A stretch of DNA of 64,000 bases from positions 21,914-85,913 of the forward strand of contig JAIYDD010000189.1 of the NCBI GenBank assembly GCA_027487675.1, written 5' to 3'. This stretch comes from Acetobacteraceae bacterium (GTDB taxonomy: Bacteria; Pseudomonadota; Alphaproteobacteria; Acetobacterales; Acetobacteraceae). Below the pieces are notes generated by a model, which saw only the letters and a list, made by a program, of their open reading frames with translations, ran no database searches and was not told the DNA's origin. The position numbers and the translations under genes are program-made. Below are positions 1 through 8,942 of this stretch, one piece after another (within the stretch, counting starts at the first letter, position 1; every line of letters starts with the position of its first letter).

Positions 1-7
1 GGCGGGC

Positions 8-862
8 ATGCGCGGACCGGTCCTGATGCTGGCCGGGATCGGGCTGTTCGGCCTGCTCGACGCCTCCTCCAAGCTGCTCGCCGAGGGCTATTCGGTCTGG
101 CAGGTGCTGCTGGTCCGCTTCGCGACCATCCTGGCGGGCTTCGCGCTGCTGCGGCTGGCCTGGCCGGGCTGGGGCGGCAGCCTGCGCACGCGCCGGCCCG
201 GGCTGCACCTGCTGCGCAGCGTCGCCGCGCTGGGCAGCGCGGCCTTCTTCTTCCTGGCCTTCACGCACCTGCCGCTGATCGAGGGCTACCTGGTGTTCTT
301 CACCTCGCCCTTCCTGGTGCTGGCCATGTCGGCGCTGGCGCTGCGGGAGAGGCCGCCGCGCGCCGCCTGGGGGTGGGTGGCGCTGGGCTTCGGCGGCGTT
401 GCGATCGGGCTGGCGCCGGGGCTGCTGGACGGCATCGGCGGCGCGGCGGTGGGCTATCTCTGGGCCTTCCTCGGCACGCTCTGCTACGCGACGGTGTTCA
501 CGCTGAACCGCGGGCTGCGGGATGAGCCGGGCATCGCCGGCGCGCTGGTCTGGCCGGCGGTGCTGGGGCTGGCCGTGATGCTGCCGATGGGGCTGTGGCA
601 CTGGCGCGCGCCGGATGCGCTGGCACTCGCCCAGATGGTCTTCAACGGCGTCGCCGTGGGGATGGCGACGGCGGCGATCGCGGAGGCCTTCCGCCATGCC
701 TCCGCCGCGCGGCTGGCGCCCTATGGCTATACGGGCATGGTCTGGAGCCTCACCTACGACCTGCTGATCTGGGGCCATGCGCCCGGCGCGGCGATGCTGG
801 CCGGCGCGGCGGTGGTGGTGGTGGCCTGCGTGATGAGCGAGCGGCGGGCGGGGCGGGCCTGA
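8..862 (+). CDS. DMT (EamA) family transporter
   Basis: Polytopic inner-membrane protein of 284 residues made of about ten hydrophobic segments, the layout of the drug/metabolite transporter superfamily with two EamA repeats. The N-terminus runs directly into the first membrane helix (LMLAGIGLFGLLDASSKLL), a usual EamA start. The substrate cannot be told from sequence; members export amino acids, metabolites or take up nucleotides and organic acids. The reading frame is open upstream to the window edge, so an upstream start cannot be excluded. It stands alone, convergent with the DUF952 gene four bases away. Confidence 0.85.
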   Translation: MRGPVLMLAGIGLFGLLDASSKLLAEGYSVWQVLLVRFATILAGFALLRLAWPGWGGSLRTRRPGLHLLRSVAALGSAAFFFLAFTHLPLIEGYLVFFTSPFLVLAMSALALRERPPRAAWGWVALGFGGVAIGLAPGLLDGIGGAAVGYLWAFLGTLCYATVFTLNRGLRDEPGIAGALVWPAVLGLAVMLPMGLWHWRAPDALALAQMVFNGVAVGMATAAIAEAFRHASAARLAPYGYTGMVWSLTYDLLIWGHAPGAAMLAGAAVVVVACVMSERRAGRA

Positions 863-866
863 TCCG

Positions 867-1223
867 TCACGGGATGCCTTCGGGGAAGTCGTGCGTGCCG
901 TCCGCGCGCAGCGTCAGCCGCGTGGCCGACAGCACGGCCGAGACCGGCAGCGCGCCGTAGAGATGCGGGAACAGGCCGGGGCGGCTGCCGCCCGACGCCG
1001 GTTCGAAGCGCAGCGCCGCGCCGAGCCGCGCGACATCGGCCTCCACCAGCCACAGGTCGGGCTCGCCGCGGCGGTGCTTGGCGGCGCTGGCGCGGAGCTG
1101 CGCGGCGGTGGAGAAATGCAGGAAGCCGTCGCGCGCATCGTCGGCGCTGCCGCGGTATTCGCCGCGCGCTTCCGCGGTCCGCCAGTCGGCGCCGCGGACC
1201 AGGGTGTAGACGCTGCGTTCCAT
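867..1223 (-). CDS. DUF952 domain protein
   Basis: 118-residue soluble protein with the DUF952 pattern: N-terminal YTLVRGADW, the block DGFLHFSTAAQL and the C-terminal segment FPHLYGALPVSAV. DUF952 proteins are small conserved bacterial proteins of unproven function, with a fold related to ADP-ribosyl-transferring enzymes in some analyses. It lies just outside the phage cassette and is probably an ordinary chromosomal gene. The family assignment is good; the function is unknown. Confidence 0.8.
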   Translation of the reverse strand: MERSVYTLVRGADWRTAEARGEYRGSADDARDGFLHFSTAAQLRASAAKHRRGEPDLWLVEADVARLGAALRFEPASGGSRPGLFPHLYGALPVSAVLSATRLTLRADGTHDFPEGIP

Positions 1224-1250
1224 CGCCGTGCTCCTGCTGCGGCGACGGTT

Positions 1251-1697
1251 TCAGTCCAGCAGGCGGTAGAAGACAAGCCCGCCGATCTCGGCGGTGGCGA
1301 CGCGGCCGATCGCCCAGCGCGGCAGCGCATCGGCCGGGTGGTAGTGCGTGGCGCCGCCGGTCGGGTCGGGCAGCGCGCCGGCGGCGGCGCGCTGCGCCAC
1401 GCGGCGGCAGACCGCCAGCGCCGCGTCGCCCGCCGCGTCCATCTCCGCGATGGCGCGCCGGCGCGGGCTGGCGGGATGCCAGCAGCCGAACTGGAAGGGC
1501 GCGCGGCAGACGCCGGCGATGCCCTGGCCGAGGTGGCCCGGCCCCCCGGCGCCGGCGGCCAGGCGCACGCGCGTCATCACCACGCTCGCCACCGCTTCCA
1601 TCGCGCGGGCGGTGCGGAAGCCGGCCTCGCCCCAGAGGGTGAGCGCCAGGATCTCCCGCGCATCGGCGGCGCGCGGGGCGTGCAGCGCCGCGCTCAT
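1251..1697 (-). CDS. SleB/CwlJ-like cell wall hydrolase (phage lysis gene)
   Basis: 148-residue protein of the Hydrolase_2 (SleB/CwlJ) type: the N-terminal LTLWGEAG block carries the usual catalytic glutamate, followed by ASVVMTRV, CRAPFQFGCW and a C-terminal THYHPAD motif. Such enzymes cleave peptidoglycan and act as endolysins in alphaproteobacterial phages and gene transfer agents. No signal peptide is visible. The ATG start at 1697 overlaps the stop of the upstream membrane protein by 4 bases. It is the last gene of the minus-strand virion cassette, where a lysis gene is expected. Confidence 0.82.
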   Translation of the reverse strand: MSAALHAPRAADAREILALTLWGEAGFRTARAMEAVASVVMTRVRLAAGAGGPGHLGQGIAGVCRAPFQFGCWHPASPRRRAIAEMDAAGDAALAVCRRVAQRAAAGALPDPTGGATHYHPADALPRWAIGRVATAEIGGLVFYRLLD

Positions 1698-2050
1698 CGG
1701 CCGCCCTCCGCGTCGCCGCGCGGGCCGAAGCCGATATGGCGCGGCCCCAGCGCCTGGGCGGAGACGGCGGCGGCGGCGGTGGCGGCGCTGCTGACCTCGT
1801 CGAGCTTCTCCTCGATGCGGACCAGGTGCAGCGACAGGCGCTGGTCCAGGTCGCGGATCAGCGACAGCGGCACATAGGTGCGCGCCACCTCCAGCTTGAA
1901 TTCCGCCAGGTCGTCGCGCGGCGACGCGGCGGGCGGGGCCGGGCGCTGCGCCAGGTCGCGGCGCAGCAGCTGCATCATCCAGATGACGATGATGGCCAGC
2001 GGCGCATCCGCCAGCGCGGCGAGCAGTTGCGGGGGGAGTTCTGGAAGCAT
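1694..2050 (-). CDS. single-span membrane protein with coiled coil, holin/spanin candidate
   Basis: 118 residues with one transmembrane helix at about 14-30 (LADAPLAIIVIWMMQLL) followed by a helical segment FKLEVARTYVPLSLIRDLDQ, a pattern common in small phage membrane proteins next to endolysins. The ATG at 2050 is preceded by AAGGAG at good spacing, which is why the longer ORF start at 2119 was not used. It overlaps the hydrolase gene by 4 bases. A lysis-accessory role (holin or spanin-like) is inferred from topology and position only. Confidence 0.7.
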   Translation of the reverse strand: MLPELPPQLLAALADAPLAIIVIWMMQLLRRDLAQRPAPPAASPRDDLAEFKLEVARTYVPLSLIRDLDQRLSLHLVRIEEKLDEVSSAATAAAAVSAQALGPRHIGFGPRGDAEGGR

Positions 2051-2117
2051 CGGTGACACTCCTTGAACGGGTGGCCCTGCGGCCCCCATCTGCGGCGCCG
2101 AGGACAGCGACGACCGC

Positions 2118-2333
2118 ATGTGGAACGAGCCCTATCTGGAAACCTGCTGCCGGTCGGCGCTGCACCGGCTGACGCTGGTCTGTGCCGCGGGCCGGCCCGC
2201 CGGGCTGAAGGACGGGCCTTGCCTTGAGCGCCTGGCGGCCATGGGCCTGGCGCGGCTGCGCGGCGACGGGCGCTTCGAGATCACGCCGGCCGGCGAAGCG
2301 CGGCATGGCAGCGAGATCCTGAAGCTGCCCTGA
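2118..2333 (+). CDS. small protein of unknown function, possible winged-helix
   Basis: 71-residue ORF on the strand opposite to the surrounding phage genes, filling the gap between terminase and the membrane protein. The C-terminal part (LERLAAMGLARLRGDGRF then EITPAGEARH) resembles the recognition helix plus wing of small winged-helix proteins. A weak GAGGAC precedes the ATG. No family is recognised. It could be a regulator or a spurious ORF; the protein-like pattern and exact fit between neighbours favour a real gene. Confidence 0.5.
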   Translation: MWNEPYLETCCRSALHRLTLVCAAGRPAGLKDGPCLERLAAMGLARLRGDGRFEITPAGEARHGSEILKLP

Positions 2334-2345
2334 CCGCGCCCGCGG

Positions 2346-3782
2346 TCAGAGCCCGCGCCAGGGCAGCATGCCGGCCGGACGCGGCGGCAGCGTCGGCAGC
2401 CTGACCGGCTCGGCCAGCAGGCAGCCTGCCACCGCATCCAGCGCATCGTCGCGCAGGCCGCGCGCATCGGGGCGCCATTCCGCCATTTCCTGCGCGAAGC
2501 GCGTGCGGAAGACGCTGTCATGCGCCGAGAGGCGGCGCGCGGCGAGCACCGGATCGAGCGCGGCCAGGATGCGCTGCGCCTTGGGCACGTGGCTGGTGAT
2601 CTCCGCCACCGTGCAGCCGCTGCCGGCCTGCGACAGCGCCTGGCGCAGCAGCGCGGGCAGGAACCTGCCGAGGCCGTTGGTCTCTACGCGCACCACCGGC
2701 AGCAGCAGGTCGCGTGCGATGGCGGCGACCGTGCGGCATTGCTGGGTGGCCGGGTCCTCCTCGACGTCGTCGCGGTGGGTCAGCCAGGCCAGGCGGTGCA
2801 GGTAGTGCCGGCCCTCGGCATCGGCATAGGTGGCGGCCAGCACGCTGCCGTCGCCGGTGCCCGGGCGGCCGAAGGCCGGGTCCCACCAGCCGCCGCCGGA
2901 GACGATGCGCTTGCCCATCAGCGTCAGCACGCCGCGGCCATTCGCCTCGCGGTAGTCGGGCTCGGCGGCGTAGCGGGCGATCAGCGCGGGATCGAGCCGC
3001 GCGGCTTCCTCGGCGACGCGTTCCAGCAGCATCTGGCGGCGGAAGGCCAGCGGGCCGACGCGGGCGCGCAGCTTCTGCACCGCTTCGGGCGGGAAGCGTT
3101 CGGGCCAGGCGCCGCGGCCTTCGGCATCCAGCAGCGGGATCACCAGGCGGCGATAGCCGGCCAGGAAGGCCTCCGCGTCGTCGGCGTAGAGGCTGTCCGC
3201 GCAATGCGGGGTGCCGACATAGAGGATGCCGCCGCCGGGGACGAGGACGAATTCGGCCTCCGTCAGCCTCTCCCGCAGCTCGGCGCGCTTGGCGGGCGTG
3301 TCGCAATTGCCGGCGACCTCGACATCGTCGCAGATGACCAGGTCGGCGCGCGCGCCGGTGATGTTGCCGCCGATGCCGGCGGCCAGCATCGACGCATCGC
3401 GCAGCACCGCCTCGCGCGCGACCGTGAAGCGATCGGACGCCCAGCCGCCCTCGCCATAGTCCGGCACCAGCGCGCCGCAGAGCGGGTGGCGGCCTAGGAT
3501 GCGGCGGACATTCGCCACCATCCGCGTGGCCAGCGCATGGTCGGCGGCCAGCACCAGGATGCGCGTCTCCGGCGCGCGATACAGCCGCCAGGCGCAGTAG
3601 AGCCCGACGAGGGTGGACTTGCCGCAGCCGCGGAAGGCCATCAGCAGCAGGCGGCGATCGCCATCCTCGACGCGGCCTTCCAGCCAGCGCAGCACGCGGC
3701 GGTGCACCGCGGGTGTGGCCAGGTTCGCCTGGCGGTTCCAGATCCAGGCGAATTCCAGCAGGTCGGCGGGGCGTTCGGTCAC
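2346..3782 (-). CDS. phage terminase large subunit
   Basis: 478 residues. Motor ATPase of the DNA packaging machine: Walker A AFRGCGKST at about residues 49-57, Walker B LVICDDVE at about 148-155, then the nuclease half with the acidic stretch GGWWDPAFGRPGTGDGS. The length and motif order fit TerL of podovirus-like phages. It starts at GTG 3782, overlapping the upstream small gene by 4 bases (GTGA). It would translocate DNA through the portal protein encoded nearby. Both domains look intact, so packaging activity is plausible. Confidence 0.92.
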   Translation of the reverse strand: MTERPADLLEFAWIWNRQANLATPAVHRRVLRWLEGRVEDGDRRLLLMAFRGCGKSTLVGLYCAWRLYRAPETRILVLAADHALATRMVANVRRILGRHPLCGALVPDYGEGGWASDRFTVAREAVLRDASMLAAGIGGNITGARADLVICDDVEVAGNCDTPAKRAELRERLTEAEFVLVPGGGILYVGTPHCADSLYADDAEAFLAGYRRLVIPLLDAEGRGAWPERFPPEAVQKLRARVGPLAFRRQMLLERVAEEAARLDPALIARYAAEPDYREANGRGVLTLMGKRIVSGGGWWDPAFGRPGTGDGSVLAATYADAEGRHYLHRLAWLTHRDDVEEDPATQQCRTVAAIARDLLLPVVRVETNGLGRFLPALLRQALSQAGSGCTVAEITSHVPKAQRILAALDPVLAARRLSAHDSVFRTRFAQEMAEWRPDARGLRDDALDAVAGCLLAEPVRLPTLPPRPAGMLPWRGL

Positions 3783-4078
3783 TTGCCCTCTCCCGCCGCC
3801 ATGCGCGCGCGGCAGTCTTCCAGCACCGCGTCGGTGGTGGCCTCGATCGCCTCGGGCGTGGCTTCGCCGGCGGCGAGCGCGGCGAGGTCCACGAGATGCG
3901 CGAGCGCGGCGCGCGCGGCGGCGTAGCGGGCGGTGAAGGCCTTCGGGTCGGGCGCGTTGTCGCCGCCGGCGGCGAGGAAATCGAGGTATTCCTCCGCCAC
4001 GCGTTCCATCGCCAGCTCGATCGCCTCGCGCGGGATCGGCAGGGGGGGCGGCGGGGCCGCCCGGCGTTCGCGCTTCAT
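3779..4078 (-). CDS. probable terminase small subunit
   Basis: 99-residue, strongly helical protein directly upstream of TerL and overlapping it by 4 bases. The N-terminus is basic and proline-rich (MKRERRAAPPPP), followed by ELAMERVAEEYLDFLAAGGDNAPD and an alanine-rich helical tail. The ATG at 4078 overlaps the stop of the tail-fibre gene. No HTH motif is certain; the call rests on position next to TerL, small size and predicted helicity. Confidence 0.6.
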   Translation of the reverse strand: MKRERRAAPPPPLPIPREAIELAMERVAEEYLDFLAAGGDNAPDPKAFTARYAAARAALAHLVDLAALAAGEATPEAIEATTDAVLEDCRARMAAGEGK

Positions 4079-6360
4079 GCCTTCACCACGCGCACGCGCA
4101 CCGTGCCGGCGCCGAGGTCGAGCGCGGCGGTGTGGCGGTTCCAGGCGGTGACGGTGACGAGGTCCTGCGCGCCGATATTGGCCAGGAAGACGACGCCGGT
4201 GGTGGACAGCGAGAAGGCCGCCTGCACGAAGTCGCCCGGCCGCGCGCCGGGCACGGCGACGGAGGTCTGCGCGCTGGCGCCCGCATTGATCGAGGGCGGG
4301 TCCCAGGGCGCTTCCGCCACGATCTCCCGCACGCCGTGGCGCAGGTCCGGCAGGCCGTAGAGCAGGGCGGGCGCGTGGCGGGGATCGCAGCTGAGGCGCA
4401 TGGCGCGCAGCTCGTAGTCGCGGGAGAGGCGGGCGACGCCGATCACGGCGTAGCCGACGGATGCCGAAAGGCGCACGGCCTGCAGGCGCGTCAGCGTCGC
4501 GTCCTCCATGTCCGCCGCGCCCTGCCACCACTTGGCGCTGGCGTTCCAGACGACGGACTGGCCGGAGGCGAGGACGTGCTGGCCGGTGGCGTCGGTCAGC
4601 AGGTTCATCTGGTGGTCGAAGGTCATCACCATCAGCCGCGGCGCTTCGGCATCCAGCGCGATGGCGAAGTCCTTGCACTGCCGCGCATCAACCACGAAAC
4701 CGAGCGCGCGGCCGCCGGTCAGCGTCACGCCGCGATCGGTCAGCAGCAGCGCATCGAGCGCGGGGAAGCAGAATTGCTGCAGGGTGGTCGGGTCGCCCAT
4801 GACGTTGGAGGACAGCACCGCGAGCCGGTCGAAGCCGGTCTCGCTCGCGTTCCAGCGGATCGCGGCGGCGCGCAGGCTGGGGACGGAGGCGACTTCCCGC
4901 GTCGCCTCCACATGCGGCGCGGCCTGGTGCAGCGCGCGCACCACGCCGCCGAGGCGCGTGGCGGTGGCGGTGTGCTCGATCTCCACCTGGTAGGCCTGGC
5001 TGGCCCAGGCGACCTCGTAGAGATGGTCCTGCGCGCCGGCGGTGTGGCGCGCGACGGGGCCGGTGCAGCCTTCCATGCGCAGCGCTCGGCCGAGGATGGC
5101 GCGGCTGTTCACCTCGCAGAGGAAGGGGATGCCGACGATGCCGGGCTTGTCGCGCGCGTTCAGCTCGAAGTTCGGGCCGTCGAAGACGTGGCGGTTGTGC
5201 GCGACATAGGCGCCGGGGGCGGCGGAGAGACGGATGCCGAAGCGGTCCTTGGTGGGGTGCAGCGTGCTGCCCACCGCGAAGTGGCCGCCATAGTAGCGGA
5301 TCGAGGTGTTCCACGCCGCCGCGGTGGCCGCATGCACGTCGAGGCCGATGCGGTTGTTCACGATGCGGTTGAGGATCAGCGTCGTGTCCTCGAAGCCGCG
5401 GCCGTCGCCCATGGTGCGGATGCCGATGGTGAAGCCGGCGATCTCGCGCAGCTCGACCACGCTGGCGTCGAGGTTGCGGAGCAGCAGGCCGAGATCGGCC
5501 TCGTTCTCCCAGTCCGACTGGGTGGCGCGCAGCACGGTCAGGCCGGTGAGCAGCTTGCGCGCGTTGCGCGCGGTGCCGCCATCGCCGATGGTCAGCGCCG
5601 TCTGCCCCGCCGGGCCCGCATAGACGATGGCGCCGCGCATGACGAGGCCGGCAGCCGCGCCCGGCAGCGTCAGCGGCTGTGTGGTGCGGAAGCTGCCCTC
5701 GCCGATGAACAGCGTCTTGCCGGAGGCGGCGGCGGCGTTCATCGCGGCCTGCAGCGCGGGGCCGTCATCCGTGGTGGCATCGCCGCGCGCGCCGAAATCC
5801 CGCGCGGAGAGGCGCTCTGCCATCTTGTCCTCGACCGTGCGCGGCACGGCGCCGGGGAAGGGGGAGGTCAGCAGGCCGCTGTCGCGCGGGAAGGCGGTGA
5901 CGTCGCCGGCGCTGTCGAAGCCGAGCAGCCGGTTGGCGCGCACGCCGCGCGCGGGCAGCACCAGGCTGCCGCCGAGCTCGCCGGGATCCTGGCGGATGGC
6001 CGAGCCGATCTCGTCGCGCTGTTCCTGCAGCACCGCGACCAGGCGATCGAGCTCGTCGTTCAGCGTGCGCGCGCGCAGCACGCCGTTGTCCTGGAAGTCG
6101 CTGTTGCGCTCCACGCGCAGCCGCCGGCGCAGCGTGACGCGGCTGCCGGTGGCGGGGGGCGCGGAGAGGGTGACGCTGCCGCCTTCGCTCTGCCCGGCGC
6201 CGGCCACGGCGAAGCCGCCGGCGACGGTGACGCCATCGATGCGCAGCTCGATGTCCTGGGCGTCGAAGACGGGGAAGGGGAAGGGGAAGTCGGTGCGGGC
6301 GCCGTCGGCCACGTATTGCACGCGCGGCGCGACATCGCCGATGCGGATGTGCTCGGCCAT
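4075..6360 (-). CDS. phage tail fibre / tailspike with pectate-lyase fold
   Basis: 761 residues. Residues 1-130 match the T7 gp17-type tail-fibre attachment domain (VQYVADGARTDFPFPFPVF, later NDELDRLVAVLQEQRDEIG). From about residue 185 comes the pectate-lyase superfamily signature LSARDFGARGDATTDDG, followed by a long region of beta-helix-like repeats. It would bind the outer surface of a recipient cell and perhaps degrade surface polysaccharide. The ATG at 6360 is chosen over the ORF start at 6474 because the gp17-like domain begins there. Its stop overlaps the small terminase start. Confidence 0.88.
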   Translation of the reverse strand: MAEHIRIGDVAPRVQYVADGARTDFPFPFPVFDAQDIELRIDGVTVAGGFAVAGAGQSEGGSVTLSAPPATGSRVTLRRRLRVERNSDFQDNGVLRARTLNDELDRLVAVLQEQRDEIGSAIRQDPGELGGSLVLPARGVRANRLLGFDSAGDVTAFPRDSGLLTSPFPGAVPRTVEDKMAERLSARDFGARGDATTDDGPALQAAMNAAAASGKTLFIGEGSFRTTQPLTLPGAAAGLVMRGAIVYAGPAGQTALTIGDGGTARNARKLLTGLTVLRATQSDWENEADLGLLLRNLDASVVELREIAGFTIGIRTMGDGRGFEDTTLILNRIVNNRIGLDVHAATAAAWNTSIRYYGGHFAVGSTLHPTKDRFGIRLSAAPGAYVAHNRHVFDGPNFELNARDKPGIVGIPFLCEVNSRAILGRALRMEGCTGPVARHTAGAQDHLYEVAWASQAYQVEIEHTATATRLGGVVRALHQAAPHVEATREVASVPSLRAAAIRWNASETGFDRLAVLSSNVMGDPTTLQQFCFPALDALLLTDRGVTLTGGRALGFVVDARQCKDFAIALDAEAPRLMVMTFDHQMNLLTDATGQHVLASGQSVVWNASAKWWQGAADMEDATLTRLQAVRLSASVGYAVIGVARLSRDYELRAMRLSCDPRHAPALLYGLPDLRHGVREIVAEAPWDPPSINAGASAQTSVAVPGARPGDFVQAAFSLSTTGVVFLANIGAQDLVTVTAWNRHTAALDLGAGTVRVRVVKA

Positions 6361-6459
6361 CGGGGCCTCCGGTGGGGTGGGTTTTCTGTCGAGGATGGCG
6401 CGTCGCGTGGCGATCGCGCCGGATCGGGTGCGCGGCGGCTGAAGGTGTCGCGGGGGGGG

Positions 6460-6608
6460 GCTGCCCTCCCGCACCCACCCGCCAGGGTCGGTCGCCGAGG
6501 GCGGCGGACGAGTTTCCTGGACCTTCCCAAGACATTCGGCGCAACGAAATCGGGGAGGTGCAGGAACCTCAGCTTCCTGCCGGGGTGCCCGAGGGGCAGA
6601 GCCCCTCG
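6460..6608. repeat. dispersed intergenic repeat, copy A
   Basis: Shares three ordered blocks with 43842-43978: an identical 27-bp block (6460-6486), an identical 16-bp block (6513-6528) and a 57-bp block (6552-6608) differing at four positions and ending in the hairpin CGAGGGGCAGAGCCCCTCG. It lies in the 290-base gap between the tail-fibre and gp14-like genes; nothing else is seen in that gap. A host-type repeat inside the phage cassette suggests long residence. Confidence 0.85.
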
Positions 6609-6650
6609 GACCCTCTCTTCGCTTTCGCGACGCTCCGCGACGCGCGCGGA

Positions 6651-7058
6651 TCAGTCCAGAAGGTTGCGCAGCGCGCCATCGAAGCTGCGCCCGGCGCGCA
6701 GCCAGGCGGACAGCGTGCCGTCCTGGTTCAGCAGGCTGCGGCGGCCGGCGGAAAGACGCGCGGCGAAGACCGCGTCGCTGTCCGATTGCGCGGCTTCCGC
6801 ATCGCGGCGGATGCCGCTGGCCAGCGCGGCGGCCGAGCCTTCGTCCGGCGCGACGCCGCCGGCGGCCAGCCGCGCGCGTGTGGAGGCGATGGTGCCGGCC
6901 AGCCGCGCATCGCGCGCGCGCTTCTCGGCCGCCTGCTGCACGGCCAGCTGCTGCGCGCGCGCCGCGTCCTGGGCGCGGGCGGCCGCGTTCTGCCGCTGGG
7001 AGGCGACGAGCGTCGCGCCGGTGCCGATCAGGCTGACGATGGGGGCGAGTTGGGCCAT
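6651..7058 (-). CDS. gp14-like internal virion/core protein (putative)
   Basis: 135-residue alanine-rich, largely helical protein. It has a short hydrophobic N-terminus (IVSLIGTGATLVA), a coiled-coil-like middle (AARAQDAARAQQLAVQQAAEKRARDARLAG) and a glycine-containing tail. Position directly after tail tube B, and size, resemble the gp14-type internal virion protein of T7-like phages, where it helps form the ejection channel. The gene overlaps the upstream stop by one base. Sequence similarity alone is weak, so the name is positional. Confidence 0.6.
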   Translation of the reverse strand: MAQLAPIVSLIGTGATLVASQRQNAAARAQDAARAQQLAVQQAAEKRARDARLAGTIASTRARLAAGGVAPDEGSAAALASGIRRDAEAAQSDSDAVFAARLSAGRRSLLNQDGTLSAWLRAGRSFDGALRNLLD

Positions 7059-8938
7059 CACGCGGTCGTCCTTGTGTCCGTGGTGACGGAGAGCAGCGTC
7101 AGCGGCAGCGGCACCTCGCCCTCCACGCGCCAGAGCGGCGCCATCGCGTCGCGCCGCCAGCCGAGGCCGCGCAGCATCACGTCGCCGGTGAAGGGCGCGG
7201 GCGGCGCATCGAGCAGCGCGGTGTCGAGGCGGCGGAAGGCCACCGGCTGCACGCCGCGGCCGAGATCCACCTCGAAGGCCGGCGTCGCCAGCAGGCGGAA
7301 GGTGGCGGAGACGAGGCGCAGCGGCGCCGCCAGCATGCCCTGCGCGGTGCCGAGGATGGGCGGCAGCGGCTCGATCACGTGGCGGAAGGCGAGCCCCGCC
7401 TGCACCTCGCGCGCCGGCGGATCCACCGCGATGCGGCCATCGGCGACCAGCGCCGCGGCACGCGGCGCGCCATCGGCCAGCACGCCCACCGTCTCGCCCT
7501 GCAGGTGGTCGAGCCCGGTCCAGTCGTCGCGCGGCTCGGCCGCGGTGCCGGACAGCGCGGCATCCAGGCCGAGCGTGGCGTCGAAGCGTTCCAGCCGGTG
7601 CGTGCCGTCGCGTTCCACCACGGCGAAGACGCGGCCCTCGGTCTCGGCCACGGCGCGGAAGGCGCCCTGCGTCTCCTGCCGCGTCCAGGCGATCACCTGC
7701 TCGGCGCGGTAGAGCGTCAGCGTCGCCAGCGCGCCATCCGCCATCACCACATGCAGCAGCCGCTGCACCTGGTCGTAGGCCATGGCCACGGGGGTCGCGA
7801 CCAGGTGGCGCGCGACCAGCGCTAGGTCGTTGGCCTGGTAGGCATCGGCGACGTCGGTATAGGCGAATTCGTGCACGGCGCGGCCGCTGCGCGCGACGAA
7901 GACGGTGGCGCCATCGACATCGACGGGCGGCACCATGCGGTCCACCTGGCTGCCGACGCGGGTCTGGCGGTGCAGCTGGATCGAGGCGGGCGTCAGCGGA
8001 TCGCCGGTGACCATCCATTCGGCGCCCGAGGTGAAGACCTGCAGGTGGCGGCCCGAGAAGACGGCGCGGATGGCGTTCACCTGGTCCGACATCAGCGCGA
8101 ACTCGATGCCTTCGTCGTCGAGGCCGGTGCCCGGATCGAAATCCGCGAAGTCGCCGGTGCGCGACAGCCAGAGCCGGTTCGGCAGGTCGCGCGAGCCGCC
8201 GAGCACCAGCCGGTCCTGGTGGAAGCAGGCGGAGACCGGCCAGCCGCGGGCACCGCCGAAGGCGCTCTCCTCCGGGTCCTGCACGGCGGTCGTGCCGCCC
8301 AGCGTGTCCTCGACCGTCGCGGTCGCGCTACGCGGGCCGGCCACCGCGGTGACGCGCACGCGCTTCGCGCCGAGCAGGAAGCGCGCGCCGACATGGCCCG
8401 GCACGAACAGGTCCGCGCTGGCGGAGAGCGTGATGGTGCCGGTGGTGGCGGAGGGCGTCACCGCGACGCCGCGCGCGAAGCCGTGGAAGGGTTCCCGCAG
8501 GAAGACGAAGTCCGACAGCGTCCAGTCGGCATGGCCGGTGCGCGTGACGCGCTTCGGCGCCATCTCCGGGTGGAACAGCAGCAGCGTGTCGGCGCTCTGC
8601 GTGAAGGCGATCTGCGGCAGCATCGCCGCCGTCCAGGGCGCGGCGAGCGAGGCGACCTCGGCATCGCCGAGGAAGACCTGCAGCCGGCCCGCGGTCAGCG
8701 CCAGAAGGTAGGTCTGCTCGGTGTTGAACTCGAAGGGCAGCAGGCGGGCGGGGCCGGAGAGCGTCGCGACGTGGCGCAGGCCCGGGCGGCGCGTCACGCC
8801 GCCGGTCGGCTGGATCACCACGTTGCGCAGGCGCCGCGCGCCGTTCTCGAAGGCGCGGAGGTCGATGCGGCCGTGCAGCTCCGGCGCCAGCTCGCCGGCG
8901 GCGAAGCTGGTCTTGATGCGGCGGTTCGCGACGGACAT
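7058..8938 (-). CDS. phage tail tubular protein B (nozzle)
   Basis: 626 residues. The N-terminus IKTSFAAGELAPELHGRIDLRAFENGARRLRNVV, followed by TGGVTRRPGLRHVA, is the conserved opening of T7 gp12-like tail tube B/nozzle proteins. The rest is beta-rich, with FALMSDQVNAI and the later GAEWMVTGDPLTP typical of the family. It would form the tip of the short tail. It lies 4 bases downstream of tail tube A. Full family length; no frameshift seen. Confidence 0.9.
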   Translation of the reverse strand: MSVANRRIKTSFAAGELAPELHGRIDLRAFENGARRLRNVVIQPTGGVTRRPGLRHVATLSGPARLLPFEFNTEQTYLLALTAGRLQVFLGDAEVASLAAPWTAAMLPQIAFTQSADTLLLFHPEMAPKRVTRTGHADWTLSDFVFLREPFHGFARGVAVTPSATTGTITLSASADLFVPGHVGARFLLGAKRVRVTAVAGPRSATATVEDTLGGTTAVQDPEESAFGGARGWPVSACFHQDRLVLGGSRDLPNRLWLSRTGDFADFDPGTGLDDEGIEFALMSDQVNAIRAVFSGRHLQVFTSGAEWMVTGDPLTPASIQLHRQTRVGSQVDRMVPPVDVDGATVFVARSGRAVHEFAYTDVADAYQANDLALVARHLVATPVAMAYDQVQRLLHVVMADGALATLTLYRAEQVIAWTRQETQGAFRAVAETEGRVFAVVERDGTHRLERFDATLGLDAALSGTAAEPRDDWTGLDHLQGETVGVLADGAPRAAALVADGRIAVDPPAREVQAGLAFRHVIEPLPPILGTAQGMLAAPLRLVSATFRLLATPAFEVDLGRGVQPVAFRRLDTALLDAPPAPFTGDVMLRGLGWRRDAMAPLWRVEGEVPLPLTLLSVTTDTRTTA

Positions 8939-8942
8939 CGGC

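Noticed and set aside
4132-7086. 984-residue plus-strand ORF across the tail-fibre gene
   Set aside because: The opposite strand encodes a recognisable tail fibre; this frame is low-complexity.
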